A DNA stretch of 64,000 nt. Origin: Rubrivivax albus. GTDB lineage: Bacteria > Pseudomonadota > Gammaproteobacteria > Burkholderiales > Burkholderiaceae_C. The notes below the pieces were generated by a model, which was given only the letters and a program-made list of their open reading frames with translations, was not told where the DNA came from and searched no databases. Both the position numbers and the translations under genes were made by a program. Numbering within the stretch: position 1 is the stretch's first letter; each line of letters begins with the position of its first letter. Where the stretch lies: assembly GCF_004016515.1 (NCBI RefSeq), contig NZ_SACT01000005.1, positions 186,001 to 250,000 of the forward strand, written 5' to 3'. Shown in pieces: positions 52,360 through 60,524 of this stretch.

Positions 52360-53661
52360 TCAGCGCGCGAAACTGCGCGACAGGGGCGATGCGGGCGCGT
52401 TGCGGCCCATCATTTCGGTCTTGCGCACCTCGGTCCAGTACATCCAGATCAACGAGACCCAAACCACGCCGTACAGCAGCATGAAGGCGCTCGAGCGGAT
52501 GCCGGTCAGATCCATCAATGCACCGAACAGGATCGGCAACACGAAGCCCCCAAGGCCACCTGCCAGGCCCACGATGCCGCTGACGGTTCCGATGTTTCCG
52601 GCGTAGTCGTCGCCGATGTACTTGAAGACGCTGGCCTTGCCGAAGGCCCAGGCGATGCCCAGGATGAACATCAGCGCTGTGAATACGTAGACGTTCAGGC
52701 CCACTTGGAAGGTGCGGGGGCCGTTGACGGTGAGCACCGTGAACTCGGTCTGCGGGTAGCTCAGCAGGAACAGGCACACCCAGCTGACCCAAAGCACCCA
52801 CCAAGTGACCTGATGGGCGCCGAACTTGTCAGAGAGAATCCCGCCGACAGCGCGCAGCACGCCACCAGGCAGACTGAAACAGGCGGCGAGCAGGGCGGCG
52901 GCCTGGATCGACAGGCCGAACTCGCCCACGTAGTACTGCACCATCCACAGGGCCAGCGCAACATAGCCACCGAAGACGATGCTGTAGTACTGGCAGTACT
53001 TCAGCACCTTGGGGTCCTTCAGCATCTTCAGTTGGTCGGTGAACTTCACGCTCGACGGCACCCTGTGCTTGGGATCGCTGGCGCTGCCCAGCCAGAACAG
53101 GATGACGGTGCCGAGCATCACCGCGGCGTAGACCTGCGGCACCAGCGTCCAGCCGCCGATGGCCAGCAGCACCGGCGCAGCGAACTTGTTGACGGCCGAA
53201 CCGGAGTTGCCGGCACCGTACACACCCATCGCCATGCCCTGGCGGGACTTCGGAAACCAGCGCGCCACATAGGGCGTGCCCACCGAGAAGGAGCCGCCCG
53301 CCAGACCCACGAACAGGCCGATGACCAGGAAGTGCCAGTAGGCGGTGGCATAGCTCATCAGCCAGATCGCCGGCACCGTGGCAGCCATCAGCAGCGCCAT
53401 CACGATGCGGCCGCCGTAGCGGTCGGTCCAGATGCCCAGAGGCACGCGGATCAGCGAGCCCGTGAGCACCGGGGTGGCGGTCAGCAGGCCGAACTCGGTG
53501 GCCGACAGGCCAAGGCTCTTCTTCAGCGGGATCCCGATGACGCCAAACATCATCCAGACCATGAAGCAGACGGTGAACGCCAGCGTGCTCACGACGAGCA
53601 CGGACCACGCCTGGCGTGGGATGGCGGTAGGGAGGGCGGTGGGGTTGGTATGGGAAGCCAT
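52360..53661 (-). CDS. narK: NarK1-type nitrate/proton symporter
   Basis: 433 aa from ATG 53661-53659 (MASHTNPTALP). Twelve helices; 'FMVWMMFGVIGIPLKKSLGLS', 'GLAGGSFSVGTPYVARWFPKSRQGMAMGVYGAGNSG' and 'GIVGLAGGLGGFVLPILFG' are the NarK1/NasA signatures. It probably imports nitrate with protons to start respiration before nitrite is available for exchange. First gene of the nar transcript; the promoter region with NarL- and FNR-like sites is upstream. Confidence 0.95.
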   Translation of the reverse strand: MASHTNPTALPTAIPRQAWSVLVVSTLAFTVCFMVWMMFGVIGIPLKKSLGLSATEFGLLTATPVLTGSLIRVPLGIWTDRYGGRIVMALLMAATVPAIWLMSYATAYWHFLVIGLFVGLAGGSFSVGTPYVARWFPKSRQGMAMGVYGAGNSGSAVNKFAAPVLLAIGGWTLVPQVYAAVMLGTVILFWLGSASDPKHRVPSSVKFTDQLKMLKDPKVLKYCQYYSIVFGGYVALALWMVQYYVGEFGLSIQAAALLAACFSLPGGVLRAVGGILSDKFGAHQVTWWVLWVSWVCLFLLSYPQTEFTVLTVNGPRTFQVGLNVYVFTALMFILGIAWAFGKASVFKYIGDDYAGNIGTVSGIVGLAGGLGGFVLPILFGALMDLTGIRSSAFMLLYGVVWVSLIWMYWTEVRKTEMMGRNAPASPLSRSFAR

Positions 53662-53773
53662 GATGCTGACTCGACCGGGGTTGGCGAGACTGTCCGCCCG
53701 GCCTATGTCCGTGACCATCCGACCGGTGGCTAGGCGCGGCACGGCAGAAGAACGATGGGGCCACGCCGGTACA

Positions 53774-53789
53774 TAGTTCTGAAGAACTA
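53774..53789. promoter_or_regulatory. NarL-like 7-2-7 inverted repeat
   Basis: TAGTTCT-GA-AGAACTA is a perfect palindrome with the 7-2-7 geometry of NarL sites; each half matches the heptamer TACYYMT at six of seven positions (G instead of C at the third). It lies between narK1 and the hemerythrin gene, 113 bases before the narK1 start. Confidence 0.65.
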
Positions 53790-53813
53790 CTCCGGGCGGG
53801 TTTGCCCGGGCCG

Positions 53814-53827
53814 TTGACTTGCGTCAA
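53814..53827. promoter_or_regulatory. FNR/Dnr-type box
   Basis: TTGAC-N4-GTCAA, a symmetrical variant of TTGAT-N4-ATCAA. It lies 38 bases upstream of the plus-strand hemerythrin ATG and 153 bases from the narK1 start, so it could activate either direction under anoxia or NO. A small GC hairpin (53792-53809) lies between it and the NarL-like site. Confidence 0.7.
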
Positions 53828-53865
53828 CGTCGCAACGTCGCCGGCTCGCCCAGACTGGTCCGGCC

Positions 53866-54372
53866 ATGCCCGCTGAACACGCTTCTCGCATCGATCCTGC
53901 CGCCCAGGCGGCGACACTGATCGAGCACATCCAGACCCGCTACCACGACACCCATCGGCGATCGCTTGCGCAGTTGCTGCCCCTGGCCAGCCAGGCCGTC
54001 GCGCTCGGTCTCCATGTCGGCGTGGTCGAGCAACTGGCCTCGATCGGCAATGCGCTCGAGCAGCACATGTTCAAGGAGGAGATGCGGCTCTTCCCGATGA
54101 TGGAACAGGGCGGCAACACGCTCATTGGGCGCCTGATCGAGGATCTGCATCGAGAGCACGGCGAGCATCTGCCGGCCGTGCAGGAGTTGCAGAGCCAACT
54201 ACGCGCGAGCGATGCGACGGGCGCGGCGCAACCGATCCTGGCCCAGCTCGTCCGGGGCGTCGACGACTTCGCCCGCGAGCTGGCCGAACACATCCGCCTC
54301 GAGGACGAGGTGTTGTTCCCCCTGTTCTGCCACTCCGCTGCTGCGGGCGCGCGGACGGCCCTCATCCCCTAG
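53866..54372 (+). CDS. hemerythrin-domain protein
   Basis: 168 aa. A single hemerythrin fold with diiron-ligand pattern: 'YHDTHRRSL' (His27, His30), 'EQHMFKEEMRLFPMM' (His67, Glu71), 'LHREHGEHLPAV' (His95-98 region) and 'LAEHIRLEDEVLFPLF' (His142, Glu146). It resembles the C-terminal half of YtfE/ScdA di-iron proteins that repair iron-sulfur clusters after NO damage, but lacks the ScdA N-terminal domain. First gene after the FNR-like box. Confidence 0.92.
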   Translation: MPAEHASRIDPAAQAATLIEHIQTRYHDTHRRSLAQLLPLASQAVALGLHVGVVEQLASIGNALEQHMFKEEMRLFPMMEQGGNTLIGRLIEDLHREHGEHLPAVQELQSQLRASDATGAAQPILAQLVRGVDDFARELAEHIRLEDEVLFPLFCHSAAAGARTALIP

Positions 54373-54391
54373 ACAGCGAGGTTCAGAAGTC

Positions 54392-55357
54392 ATGGATCCA
54401 CATTCACCGCAGGAGAATCGGCCCTCGCTCGATGAGACCGCTCGCGCCGAGTTGCTGGCCGCGCTCAATGAGCTGCTCGAAGCCGAGCGCGCAGGAGCGC
54501 GCGTGGCCATGGAGACAGGCCGCGAGATCCACTCACAGGAGCTGGCCGCCCTGGTGGCCGACATTCACAAGGACGAAGTGCACTGGTGCGGCATGCTGAT
54601 GCGGACGATCAAGTCCCTCGGCGCCACGCCTTCGAGCGCAACGGGCGCCTTCCATGGCAAGGCGATGGCGATCCCTGACGTCGACGATCGGCTGAAGTTC
54701 CTCAATCGGGGTCAAGCCTGGGTCGTGCGAAAGCTCGAAGCCTTGCTCCCCCGGCTGGATGTCCCGCAAGCACGCGCAGACCTGGAGGCGATGCTGCAGG
54801 CCCATCGTCAGAACATCGAGCGAGTCGAGTCGCGCTTCTCTGAAGGCGGCACACCCGAACCCGGCGGCGCGGCCGGCAAGACAGAACCCACCGAGCCTTC
54901 GGCGCTGATCGAGTACATCCTGCAGCGCTTCCACGAGGTCCACCGTCAGCAGCTGCCCGAACTGATCGAGCTGGCAACCAAGGTGGAATCCGTCCATGCG
55001 GATCATCCGGACGTGCCGCGGGGTCTGACAGTGCTTCTGCAGCAGATGCACTCGGAATTGCTGGATCACATGGCCAAGGAAGAAGGCGTGCTCTTTCCGA
55101 TGCTGGCGCGAGGCGGAAGCTCCTTCGTGACCCACCCCATCTGCGTGATGATGTCGGAGCATGAGGAACACGCCCACCGGCTGACGCAGCTGATGGCACT
55201 GACGCGGCAAGCCACGCCGCCGGCGGGCGCCTGCAGAACATGGGTTCGGCTCTGCACGGCAACGAAGACTTTTGCCGAAGACCTGCAGAAGCATATTCAA
55301 CTGGAGAACACAGTGCTGTTCCCGCAGTTCGACAGTTCGCTTGCACGGCAAGGGTAG
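54392..55357 (+). CDS. DUF6306-hemerythrin fusion protein
   Basis: 321 aa from ATG 54392. Residues about 15-150 form a ferritin-like helical domain of the DUF6306 type ('LLAALNELLEAERAGARVAMETG', 'IHKDEVHWCGMLMRTIKSLG'). Residues 175-321 form a second, complete hemerythrin: 'RFHEVHRQQLPELIELA', 'LDHMAKEEGVLFPML', 'MMSEHEEHAHRL' and 'LQKHIQLENTVLFPQF'. Two carboxylate-bridged iron sites in one polypeptide are therefore possible. A fragment like its C-terminus occurs at 36844-36915. Confidence 0.88.
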   Translation: MDPHSPQENRPSLDETARAELLAALNELLEAERAGARVAMETGREIHSQELAALVADIHKDEVHWCGMLMRTIKSLGATPSSATGAFHGKAMAIPDVDDRLKFLNRGQAWVVRKLEALLPRLDVPQARADLEAMLQAHRQNIERVESRFSEGGTPEPGGAAGKTEPTEPSALIEYILQRFHEVHRQQLPELIELATKVESVHADHPDVPRGLTVLLQQMHSELLDHMAKEEGVLFPMLARGGSSFVTHPICVMMSEHEEHAHRLTQLMALTRQATPPAGACRTWVRLCTATKTFAEDLQKHIQLENTVLFPQFDSSLARQG

Positions 55358-55367
55358 CGGCCGCGCG

Positions 55368-55613
55368 ATGAGCAAGCGGTTCCCGGTGAAGCCTGCGCAT
55401 CCTGAGCGAATCTGCTGGGGATGCGACCGGTACTGTGCGGCCGATTCGATGATGTGCGGGAACGGGAGCGTGGCCACTCTTCATCCGTCCGAACTCTTCG
55501 GGGCGGACTGGGAGAGTTGGGGAACCCACCCGCAGCCGCCAGCAGGCGCTGGCGCCGAGACTGTCCCTGTGCAGGGTGCTGTGGCAAGGATCGAGCCCCC
55601 CCTCGAGCAATGA
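55368..55613 (+). CDS. DUF3079 protein
   Basis: 81 aa. 'MSKRFPVKPAHPERICWGCDRYCAADSMMCGNGSVATLHPSELFGADW' (seen in parts: HPERICWGC, CAADSMMCGNG, HPSELFG) is the DUF3079 signature with four conserved cysteines, probably a small metal- or cluster-binding protein. The C-terminal 28 residues (PQPPAGAGAETV...) are an extension beyond the family. It starts 10 bases after the hemerythrin fusion and overlaps the next gene. Confidence 0.85.
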   Translation: MSKRFPVKPAHPERICWGCDRYCAADSMMCGNGSVATLHPSELFGADWESWGTHPQPPAGAGAETVPVQGAVARIEPPLEQ

Positions 55614-55924
55614 GCCGCCGCACAGACGAGCGCCTCGCGTCGGACCTGCCCCAGCATGCGTACGCACAGTCGGCCCATGCGGGCTGCGTTTTCGAGGTCA
55701 GGGCCAGAACCTTTGCCGATGGTTCTGGAAGCTACGTGCTTGTGGTGGTCCATGCACCCGCCAACGCCCCTCATGAGCAGTCGGCGGAGTACGTGACCGA
55801 CGACGCGACGGCTGCGGGCGGGTTGAGATCCGGCATCGCCATCGCGAAGTCAATGATCATGGATCGGGTCCAATGGGGGCCCGGACAACTTTCGCGGGAT
55901 GGTCACGCGTCTGGACCATCCTGA
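55610..55924 (+). CDS. hypothetical protein of the NO-response cluster
   Basis: 104 aa, coupled to the DUF3079 gene by a 4-base overlap. 'SAHAGCVFEVRARTFADGSGSYVLVVVHAPANA' and 'GLRSGIAIAKSMIMDRV' suggest a small beta-rich protein. No family recognised. Confidence 0.6.
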   Translation: MSRRTDERLASDLPQHAYAQSAHAGCVFEVRARTFADGSGSYVLVVVHAPANAPHEQSAEYVTDDATAAGGLRSGIAIAKSMIMDRVQWGPGQLSRDGHASGPS

Positions 55925-55938
55925 CTCCCTGCGCGACG

Positions 55939-57126
55939 ATGAAGAATCTGCTGGAAAACAGCCGAGGGCTGCTATGGCTGGGCTTCCAGCGGCAGACCGT
56001 CGATGCACGCGAACGAACGCGTGACGTCACCGGCGCCGCGCTTGGGCTGCTGCTCACAGGCGGCCTGAGCTGGTGGGCGTGGGGTGCCGACTCGGTCTGG
56101 CTCGGCGCGCCGATGGGCGCCTCGGCCGTGCTGCTGTTCGCCGTTCCCAGCAGCCCGCTGGCGCAGCCCTGGCCGGTGGTGGTGGGCAACCTCATGGCCG
56201 CGCTGGTGGGTGTGTTCATCTTTCGCACCTTGGGTGCCTCGCCCCTGTCCGCAGCGCTGGCCGGAGGCCTGGCACTGGCGCTGATGTTTCCCTTGCGCTG
56301 CGTGCATCCCCCCGCAGGCGCGGTGGCCATCACGGCGGTAGTCGGTGGCGCGACGGTGCACAACCTGGGTTACGGCTTTGCGCTGACGCCGATTGCGGTG
56401 AACTCGGTGGTGCTCGTCGCCTGTGCGCTGCTGTGGCGGCGTCTGACCCACAACCACGTGGCGCCGCATCCGGTGGTCCACGCCAACCGCCATCGCACGA
56501 CAGACGCAGCGCCGCAGGACCGCATCGGCATGACCATCGAAGACCTGGACGCCGCGTTGCGCAGCTTCAACGAACTCTTCGACATCGACAGCCAGTCGCT
56601 GGAGCAGGTGTTGCGGCACGCCCAGGGGCTGGCCTGGGAGCGGCAGTTCGGCAAGGTGCGCTGCGCCGACATCATGTCGCGCGATCTGGTCACGGTGGAA
56701 TTCGCCACTCCGCTTCAGGAGGCCTGGACCTTGCTCCACCGCCACCGCATCCGGGCGCTGCCCGTGGTGGACCGTGCCCGCCGGGTGATCGGCGTCGTCA
56801 CACTGGTGGACTTCCTCAAGCACGCCCGGCTGGACCCGCGCGATCACCTGAGCCTGGGGCAGCGTATCCGCAAGCTGCTGGCGCCCACGCCGGGGGACTA
56901 CTCCGACAAGGCCGAGGTCGTCGGGCAGATCATGACCAGCCCCGTGCACACCGTGACAGAAGAAGACGCGGTGGTCGAGCTGGTGCCCAGGCTGTCCGAC
57001 GAGGGCATGCACCACTTGCCCGTCGTCGACGCGGAGCGCCGGCTTTCTGGCATGGTGACCCAGTCGGACCTGATGGCCGCCTTGTACCGCTCGCAGTCCT
57101 CACTTCAGACGGTCAAGTCGACCTGA
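55939..57126 (+). CDS. HPP-CBS membrane protein
   Basis: 395 aa from ATG 55939. The N-terminal HPP domain has four to five helices with 'PMGASAVLLFAVPSSPLAQPWPVVVGN' and 'PLRCVHPPAGAVAITAVVGG' (the HPP triplet). The C-terminal part has two CBS domains: 'MSRDLVTVEFATPLQEAWTLLHRHRIRALPVVD' and 'MTSPVHTVTEEDAVVELVPRLSDEGMHHLPVVD'. Members of the HPP family transport nitrite in plant plastids and bacteria, so a nitrite-transport or -sensing role near the narK genes is reasonable but inferred. Confidence 0.9.
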   Translation: MKNLLENSRGLLWLGFQRQTVDARERTRDVTGAALGLLLTGGLSWWAWGADSVWLGAPMGASAVLLFAVPSSPLAQPWPVVVGNLMAALVGVFIFRTLGASPLSAALAGGLALALMFPLRCVHPPAGAVAITAVVGGATVHNLGYGFALTPIAVNSVVLVACALLWRRLTHNHVAPHPVVHANRHRTTDAAPQDRIGMTIEDLDAALRSFNELFDIDSQSLEQVLRHAQGLAWERQFGKVRCADIMSRDLVTVEFATPLQEAWTLLHRHRIRALPVVDRARRVIGVVTLVDFLKHARLDPRDHLSLGQRIRKLLAPTPGDYSDKAEVVGQIMTSPVHTVTEEDAVVELVPRLSDEGMHHLPVVDAERRLSGMVTQSDLMAALYRSQSSLQTVKST

Positions 57127-57228
57127 GCCGGCGTCGTTGAAACATGGCGAGTCACTCCCACGACACTTCACCACGGGCACGGGGCAGTGGTGCCATGCCT
57201 ACCGACGCCTTCCGCTGCGCTGTGCACG

Positions 57229-57423
57229 CTCTACTGGGGCGTGGTGTTCCCGCTCAGCATGTACGCTGCGAGGACGAAGCGCATGATCGAGGTGATGGGG
57301 ATCGGGTTTCTCGATGCCGTTCCGCGCATGTTCTTCGCGATCGCGGTAGCGGCCTGGTGAGCGGCGTTTTTTGGGCTGGTTTCGGAGTTTCTGGGCCGGA
57401 CGCGGCGGGCGGCGGGGCCATGA
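57229..57423 (+). pseudogene. TDT (TehA/tellurite-dicarboxylate) transporter remnant
   Basis: The frame encodes 'LYWGVVFPLSMYAARTKRMIEVMG', 'FLDAVPRMFFAIAVAAW', then TGA at 57358-57360, then 'AAFFGLVSEFLGRTRRAAGP' to a second stop. This is the last helix pair of a TDT-family transporter; the other eight helices are gone. No start codon or ribosome-binding site is associated. Confidence 0.7.
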
Positions 57424-57460
57424 CGTTCTCAGCCCCCAGGCCTCAGGAGCCGGTTTCATC

Positions 57461-58174
57461 GTGACAAGCAGCCTCGCCATCCAGCACGTCGCATTCGAGG
57501 ACCTCGGCACCCTCGCGCCCGTCTTGGACCACGCCGGCATGGCACCCCGCTATCTGGACGGCTGGAGCCCGGAGCTGGCCCACGTCGATCCCGCCGCGGG
57601 CCTGGTCGTGGTGCTGGGCGGCCCCATCGGTGTCTACGAGGTCGCCGCCTACCCCTGGCTCGCGCACGAGATCGCGTGGCTGCGAACGCGCCTGCTGGCC
57701 GGTCGGCCCACGCTCGGCATCTGCCTGGGGGCCCAGCTGATCGCCGCCGCGCTGGGCGCTCGCGTGTACCCCCGCCCGTCGAAGGAACTCGGCTGGACGC
57801 CGCTGCAGCTGAGCGCCGCAGGGCGCGCTTCGGCCCTGGCTCCGCTGGACGGCGAGTTGACCTCGATGCTGCACTGGCACGGCGACACCTTCGACCTGCC
57901 CGAAGGCGCTCAGCTGCTGGCCAGCACGGGCTCGTACCGCCATCAGGCCTACCGGTGGCAGCAGCATGTGCTGGGCCTGCAATGCCATCCCGAACTGGAC
58001 GGTGCCACGTTCGAGCGCTGGCTGGTCGGCCACGCGCTGGAACTTGCCCAGACCGGCGTCGACGTGCCCGCGTTGCGCGCCGAGACGGCGGCCCGGTCCG
58101 GCACACTGGCTCGGCAGGCGGCTCTGGCCTGGCGGCGCTGGCTGGCCGAGGTGGGTCTGGCGTCTGCTGAATGA
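57461..58174 (+). CDS. class I glutamine amidotransferase-like protein
   Basis: 237 aa from GTG 57461. The nucleophile Cys88 is in 'TLGICLGAQLIAAALGA' and the His-Glu pair in 'GLQCHPELD' (His176, Glu178). 'VVVLGGPIGVYE' precedes it. It resembles the stand-alone GATase1 proteins related to GMP synthase glutaminase domains. The gene is coupled to the second nnrS by a 4-base overlap. An amide-hydrolysing enzyme in an NO cluster is unexplained. Confidence 0.88.
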   Translation: MTSSLAIQHVAFEDLGTLAPVLDHAGMAPRYLDGWSPELAHVDPAAGLVVVLGGPIGVYEVAAYPWLAHEIAWLRTRLLAGRPTLGICLGAQLIAAALGARVYPRPSKELGWTPLQLSAAGRASALAPLDGELTSMLHWHGDTFDLPEGAQLLASTGSYRHQAYRWQQHVLGLQCHPELDGATFERWLVGHALELAQTGVDVPALRAETAARSGTLARQAALAWRRWLAEVGLASAE

Positions 58175-59490
58175 GTCTTCCGCCCCCTGAGGCCGCTGCA
58201 GCCGAGTCGACACGCGCGTCAAGCTGGCGTGCCCAACGGCTGCTCAGCTCGCCCCATCGGCTGTGCTTCTTCTGGGCCGGCGTGCAATGGGCGGTCAGCG
58301 CCGGCTGGTGGGCCGCCGAGTTGCTCGCTGGACCACGCGCCGGCGATTCTCAGCACATGGTGCCCTCGGTGGCGTGGCACGGACTCTGGTTCAGCCTGGG
58401 CACCATGCCCTTGTTCGTGGCCGGCTTCGTGTTCACCGCAGGTCCGCGGTGGCTACATACCATCCCCATCGACACGCGCCAGCTTCGCGTGGGAGTGGGA
58501 TTGTTTTCGGCAGGCTGGCTGCTGGCGCTGCCACTTGCCGGGGTGAACGCTCGAGCCGTTGCGGCCATGTTGCTCGCGGCTGCGATTGGCCAGTCGCTCC
58601 TGGTCGAACGGGTGCTGGCCCTGCTGCGAACGGGTCGCCCCGGAGAGCGCGTGCACGTCGCTCTGATCACCATTGCCATGGCAGCCATGACGCTGACACT
58701 CCTGGCCGCAGCGCTGGCCTTGGCCACCGGTTGCGTGGAGTGGCTGCAGCCTCTGGCACACGCCGGGTTGTGGTGCGGACCCGTCCTGGTCTTCGTGGCA
58801 GCCTCGCATCGCATGCTTCCCTTCCTCGGCGACGGCCTGTGGCCGGCGCTGGATCGAGGTTGGCCCCATTGGCCGCTGTGGCTGCTGGTATCGCTCGTCC
58901 CTGTCCAGGCGGTCTGCGCGTTGTTGCCCATCATGGCCCCGCTGCCCCCGTGGCTGCGGTTCGTTGGCTTCGGCCATCTGGCCGTCGTGTGCGTCGCCAG
59001 TGCTGGCCTCACACTTCGCTGGGTGGGACACCCCGCGATGCGCACGCCCATGCTGAGGATGCTTTTCGGCGCGGCCTTGTGGTGGCTGCTGGCGTTGCTT
59101 CTGTTGACGGCTGCGGCGGTCCCTGCGTTGTCCGATGAGAGTGCCAGGCGGCTCGAACTCGCCGGCCTGCACGCCTTGGGCATGGGTTACCTAGGTGGCA
59201 CATTGCTGACCATGGCGACACGCGTGAGCGCCGCGCACCAGGGAATCGCCCGCGCGATCGACGGTGTCGCCCGCGTGCTCTATGTGGTGCTTCAGACCGC
59301 CGTGCTCGCCCGACTTTGCGCCTTGCTCTGGCCGCAGGCCGCTTCGGTTTGGCTGCCTGCTGCCGCCGTGGCCTGGAGCTTCGTGACCGCGGTCTGGCTG
59401 CTGCGGCATGGCCGCTGGCTGGGCCAACCGCCCAGAGTCCGCTCGCGTTTGTCCCAATCACCGATCATTGCCGCAATCGAGAAGCGTTGA
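58171..59490 (+). CDS. nnrS: NnrS family membrane protein (second copy)
   Basis: 439 aa, twelve helices, starting at ATG 58171 over the amidotransferase stop. Landmarks: 'WHGLWFSLGTMPLFVAGFVFTAGPRWL', 'VFVAASHRMLPFLGDGLWPAL' and 'LHALGMGYLGGTLLTMATRVSAAHQG'. It is clearly diverged from the copy at 33763-35001 and belongs to another NnrS branch. Likely a second heme-copper protein for nitrosative stress. Confidence 0.9.
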   Translation: MSLPPPEAAAAESTRASSWRAQRLLSSPHRLCFFWAGVQWAVSAGWWAAELLAGPRAGDSQHMVPSVAWHGLWFSLGTMPLFVAGFVFTAGPRWLHTIPIDTRQLRVGVGLFSAGWLLALPLAGVNARAVAAMLLAAAIGQSLLVERVLALLRTGRPGERVHVALITIAMAAMTLTLLAAALALATGCVEWLQPLAHAGLWCGPVLVFVAASHRMLPFLGDGLWPALDRGWPHWPLWLLVSLVPVQAVCALLPIMAPLPPWLRFVGFGHLAVVCVASAGLTLRWVGHPAMRTPMLRMLFGAALWWLLALLLLTAAAVPALSDESARRLELAGLHALGMGYLGGTLLTMATRVSAAHQGIARAIDGVARVLYVVLQTAVLARLCALLWPQAASVWLPAAAVAWSFVTAVWLLRHGRWLGQPPRVRSRLSQSPIIAAIEKR

Positions 59491-59538
59491 CGGCCGAGAA
59501 GTGTCGGTCGACGTCGCAGGCCGTGTGCGGCCCGACGA

Positions 59539-60228
59539 TCAACGGAGGCTGAGTTGCGGGACACGTGCCTTCAGCGCCTCGCGCCATGACGCGGCGAGCG
59601 CCGCGGCCGGGCCGCCGCCGGGCGGGCGTCCCGCCTGCAACACCCAGCGCTGCACGCCGTGCGACGATAGCCAATCGGCCAGCATCAGCAGCGCAGGCTC
59701 GGGCAGCCACCGCGGATGCCATGTGGTGCGCAGTTCGTACGCCACGCCTGACTGCTGCACCAGCTGCAGCGCCCGCGCGGTTTCCCGCACGCTGCCCGGC
59801 GCGCCCGTCAGCCCCGGCAGTTGGGGTGGCGCGGCCTTGATGTCCAGCGCCACCCAGTCCAGCAGCGGCAGCACGCGGCTCAAGTGCGCGGCCGACACGC
59901 CAGCCGTGTGCAGTGCCGTGGCCAAGCCTACCTCACGCACTTCGGCCAGGGCCGAGGGCAGCGCCGGGTCGAGCGTAGGTTCACCGCCGCTGAACACCAG
60001 TCCGTCGAGCAGGCCGATGCGGTCCTGCCAGCGCGCACGCAAGTCAGCCCAGCGAAGCCCGGCCTGGGGCGCGCACTGAGACTGCAAACCCGGGTTGTGA
60101 CAGTAGCTGCAGCGCCAGGGACAGCCTTGCACGAAGACGACGGCCGCCAAACGGCCCGGCCAGTCCTGCGTAGAGAAAGGCTCGAAGCCGCCCACCGACA
60201 AGGCATCGGCGACCACCATGGATGACAC
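59539..60228 (-). CDS. nrdG: anaerobic ribonucleotide reductase activating enzyme NrdG
   Basis: 229 aa radical-SAM protein. The cluster motif is 'GCPWRCSYCHNP' (Cys36, Cys40, Cys43, CxxxCxxC spacing), followed by 'GLVFSGGEPTLDPALPSAL'. It generates the glycyl radical on the NrdD partner using SAM. It starts directly after the split glycyl-radical gene (60228/60229), so it is co-translated. Met4 is an alternative start. Confidence 0.93.
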   Translation of the reverse strand: MSSMVVADALSVGGFEPFSTQDWPGRLAAVVFVQGCPWRCSYCHNPGLQSQCAPQAGLRWADLRARWQDRIGLLDGLVFSGGEPTLDPALPSALAEVREVGLATALHTAGVSAAHLSRVLPLLDWVALDIKAAPPQLPGLTGAPGSVRETARALQLVQQSGVAYELRTTWHPRWLPEPALLMLADWLSSHGVQRWVLQAGRPPGGGPAAALAASWREALKARVPQLSLR

Positions 60229-60453
60229 TCAGGCGCAGGCCGGAAGCTGCTGCGAGGCCTCGGCAAGATCCTCGGTCACCATGGCGCAGTCCGTGGCCAC
60301 GAAGCTCAGGCGCTCGGCATGCTCGCCTTGCTTGCCGATGTTGAACGAGGCCACCGGCCGGTGGTAGCCCATCACGCGGGTCCAGACCTCGCAGGGCTGG
60401 CGCTCGTGGATGGCGAGTTCCGGATGGTGGATGGGGGTCTGGCTGTGGCTCAT
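60229..60453 (-). CDS. separate glycyl-radical domain protein of NrdD
   Basis: 74 aa from ATG 60453-60451 with AAGGAA upstream. 'PCEVWTRVMGYHRPVASFNIGKQGEHAERLSF' (in parts: CEVWTRVMGYH, RPVASFNIGKQGE) matches the C-terminal glycyl-radical segment of class III ribonucleotide reductases, whose radical Gly lies in the R-x-x-G-Y motif. The large NrdD encoded upstream (60525-62552) stops just before this segment. So the radical subunit appears to be supplied in trans. A strong hairpin (60491-60519) separates the two genes. Confidence 0.85.
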   Translation of the reverse strand: MSHSQTPIHHPELAIHERQPCEVWTRVMGYHRPVASFNIGKQGEHAERLSFVATDCAMVTEDLAEASQQLPACA

Positions 60454-60490
60454 GAAGTTCCTTTCAAGGGCTGGTTTGATGCATGGAGCG

Positions 60491-60519
60491 GGCCCCCGGC
60501 GCACCCTGCGCCGGGGGCC
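60491..60519 (-). terminator. intercistronic hairpin between nrdD and the glycyl-radical gene
   Basis: Perfect 13-base stem (GGCCCCCGGCGCA / TGCGCCGGGGGCC) with a 3-base loop, no T-run on the minus strand. It lies 6 bases after the nrdD stop codon region and 38 bases before the small gene, so it could set the ratio of the two products by attenuation or mRNA processing. Confidence 0.7.
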
Positions 60520-60524
60520 TGGAC

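Noticed and set aside
53791..53810. GC hairpin CCGGGC...GCCCGG as a terminator
   Set aside because: It sits within a divergent promoter, without a T-run, so it is treated as part of the control region.
57199..57540. Minus-strand frame opposite the TDT remnant
   Set aside because: It overlaps the remnant and the start of the amidotransferase gene and lacks a ribosome-binding site.
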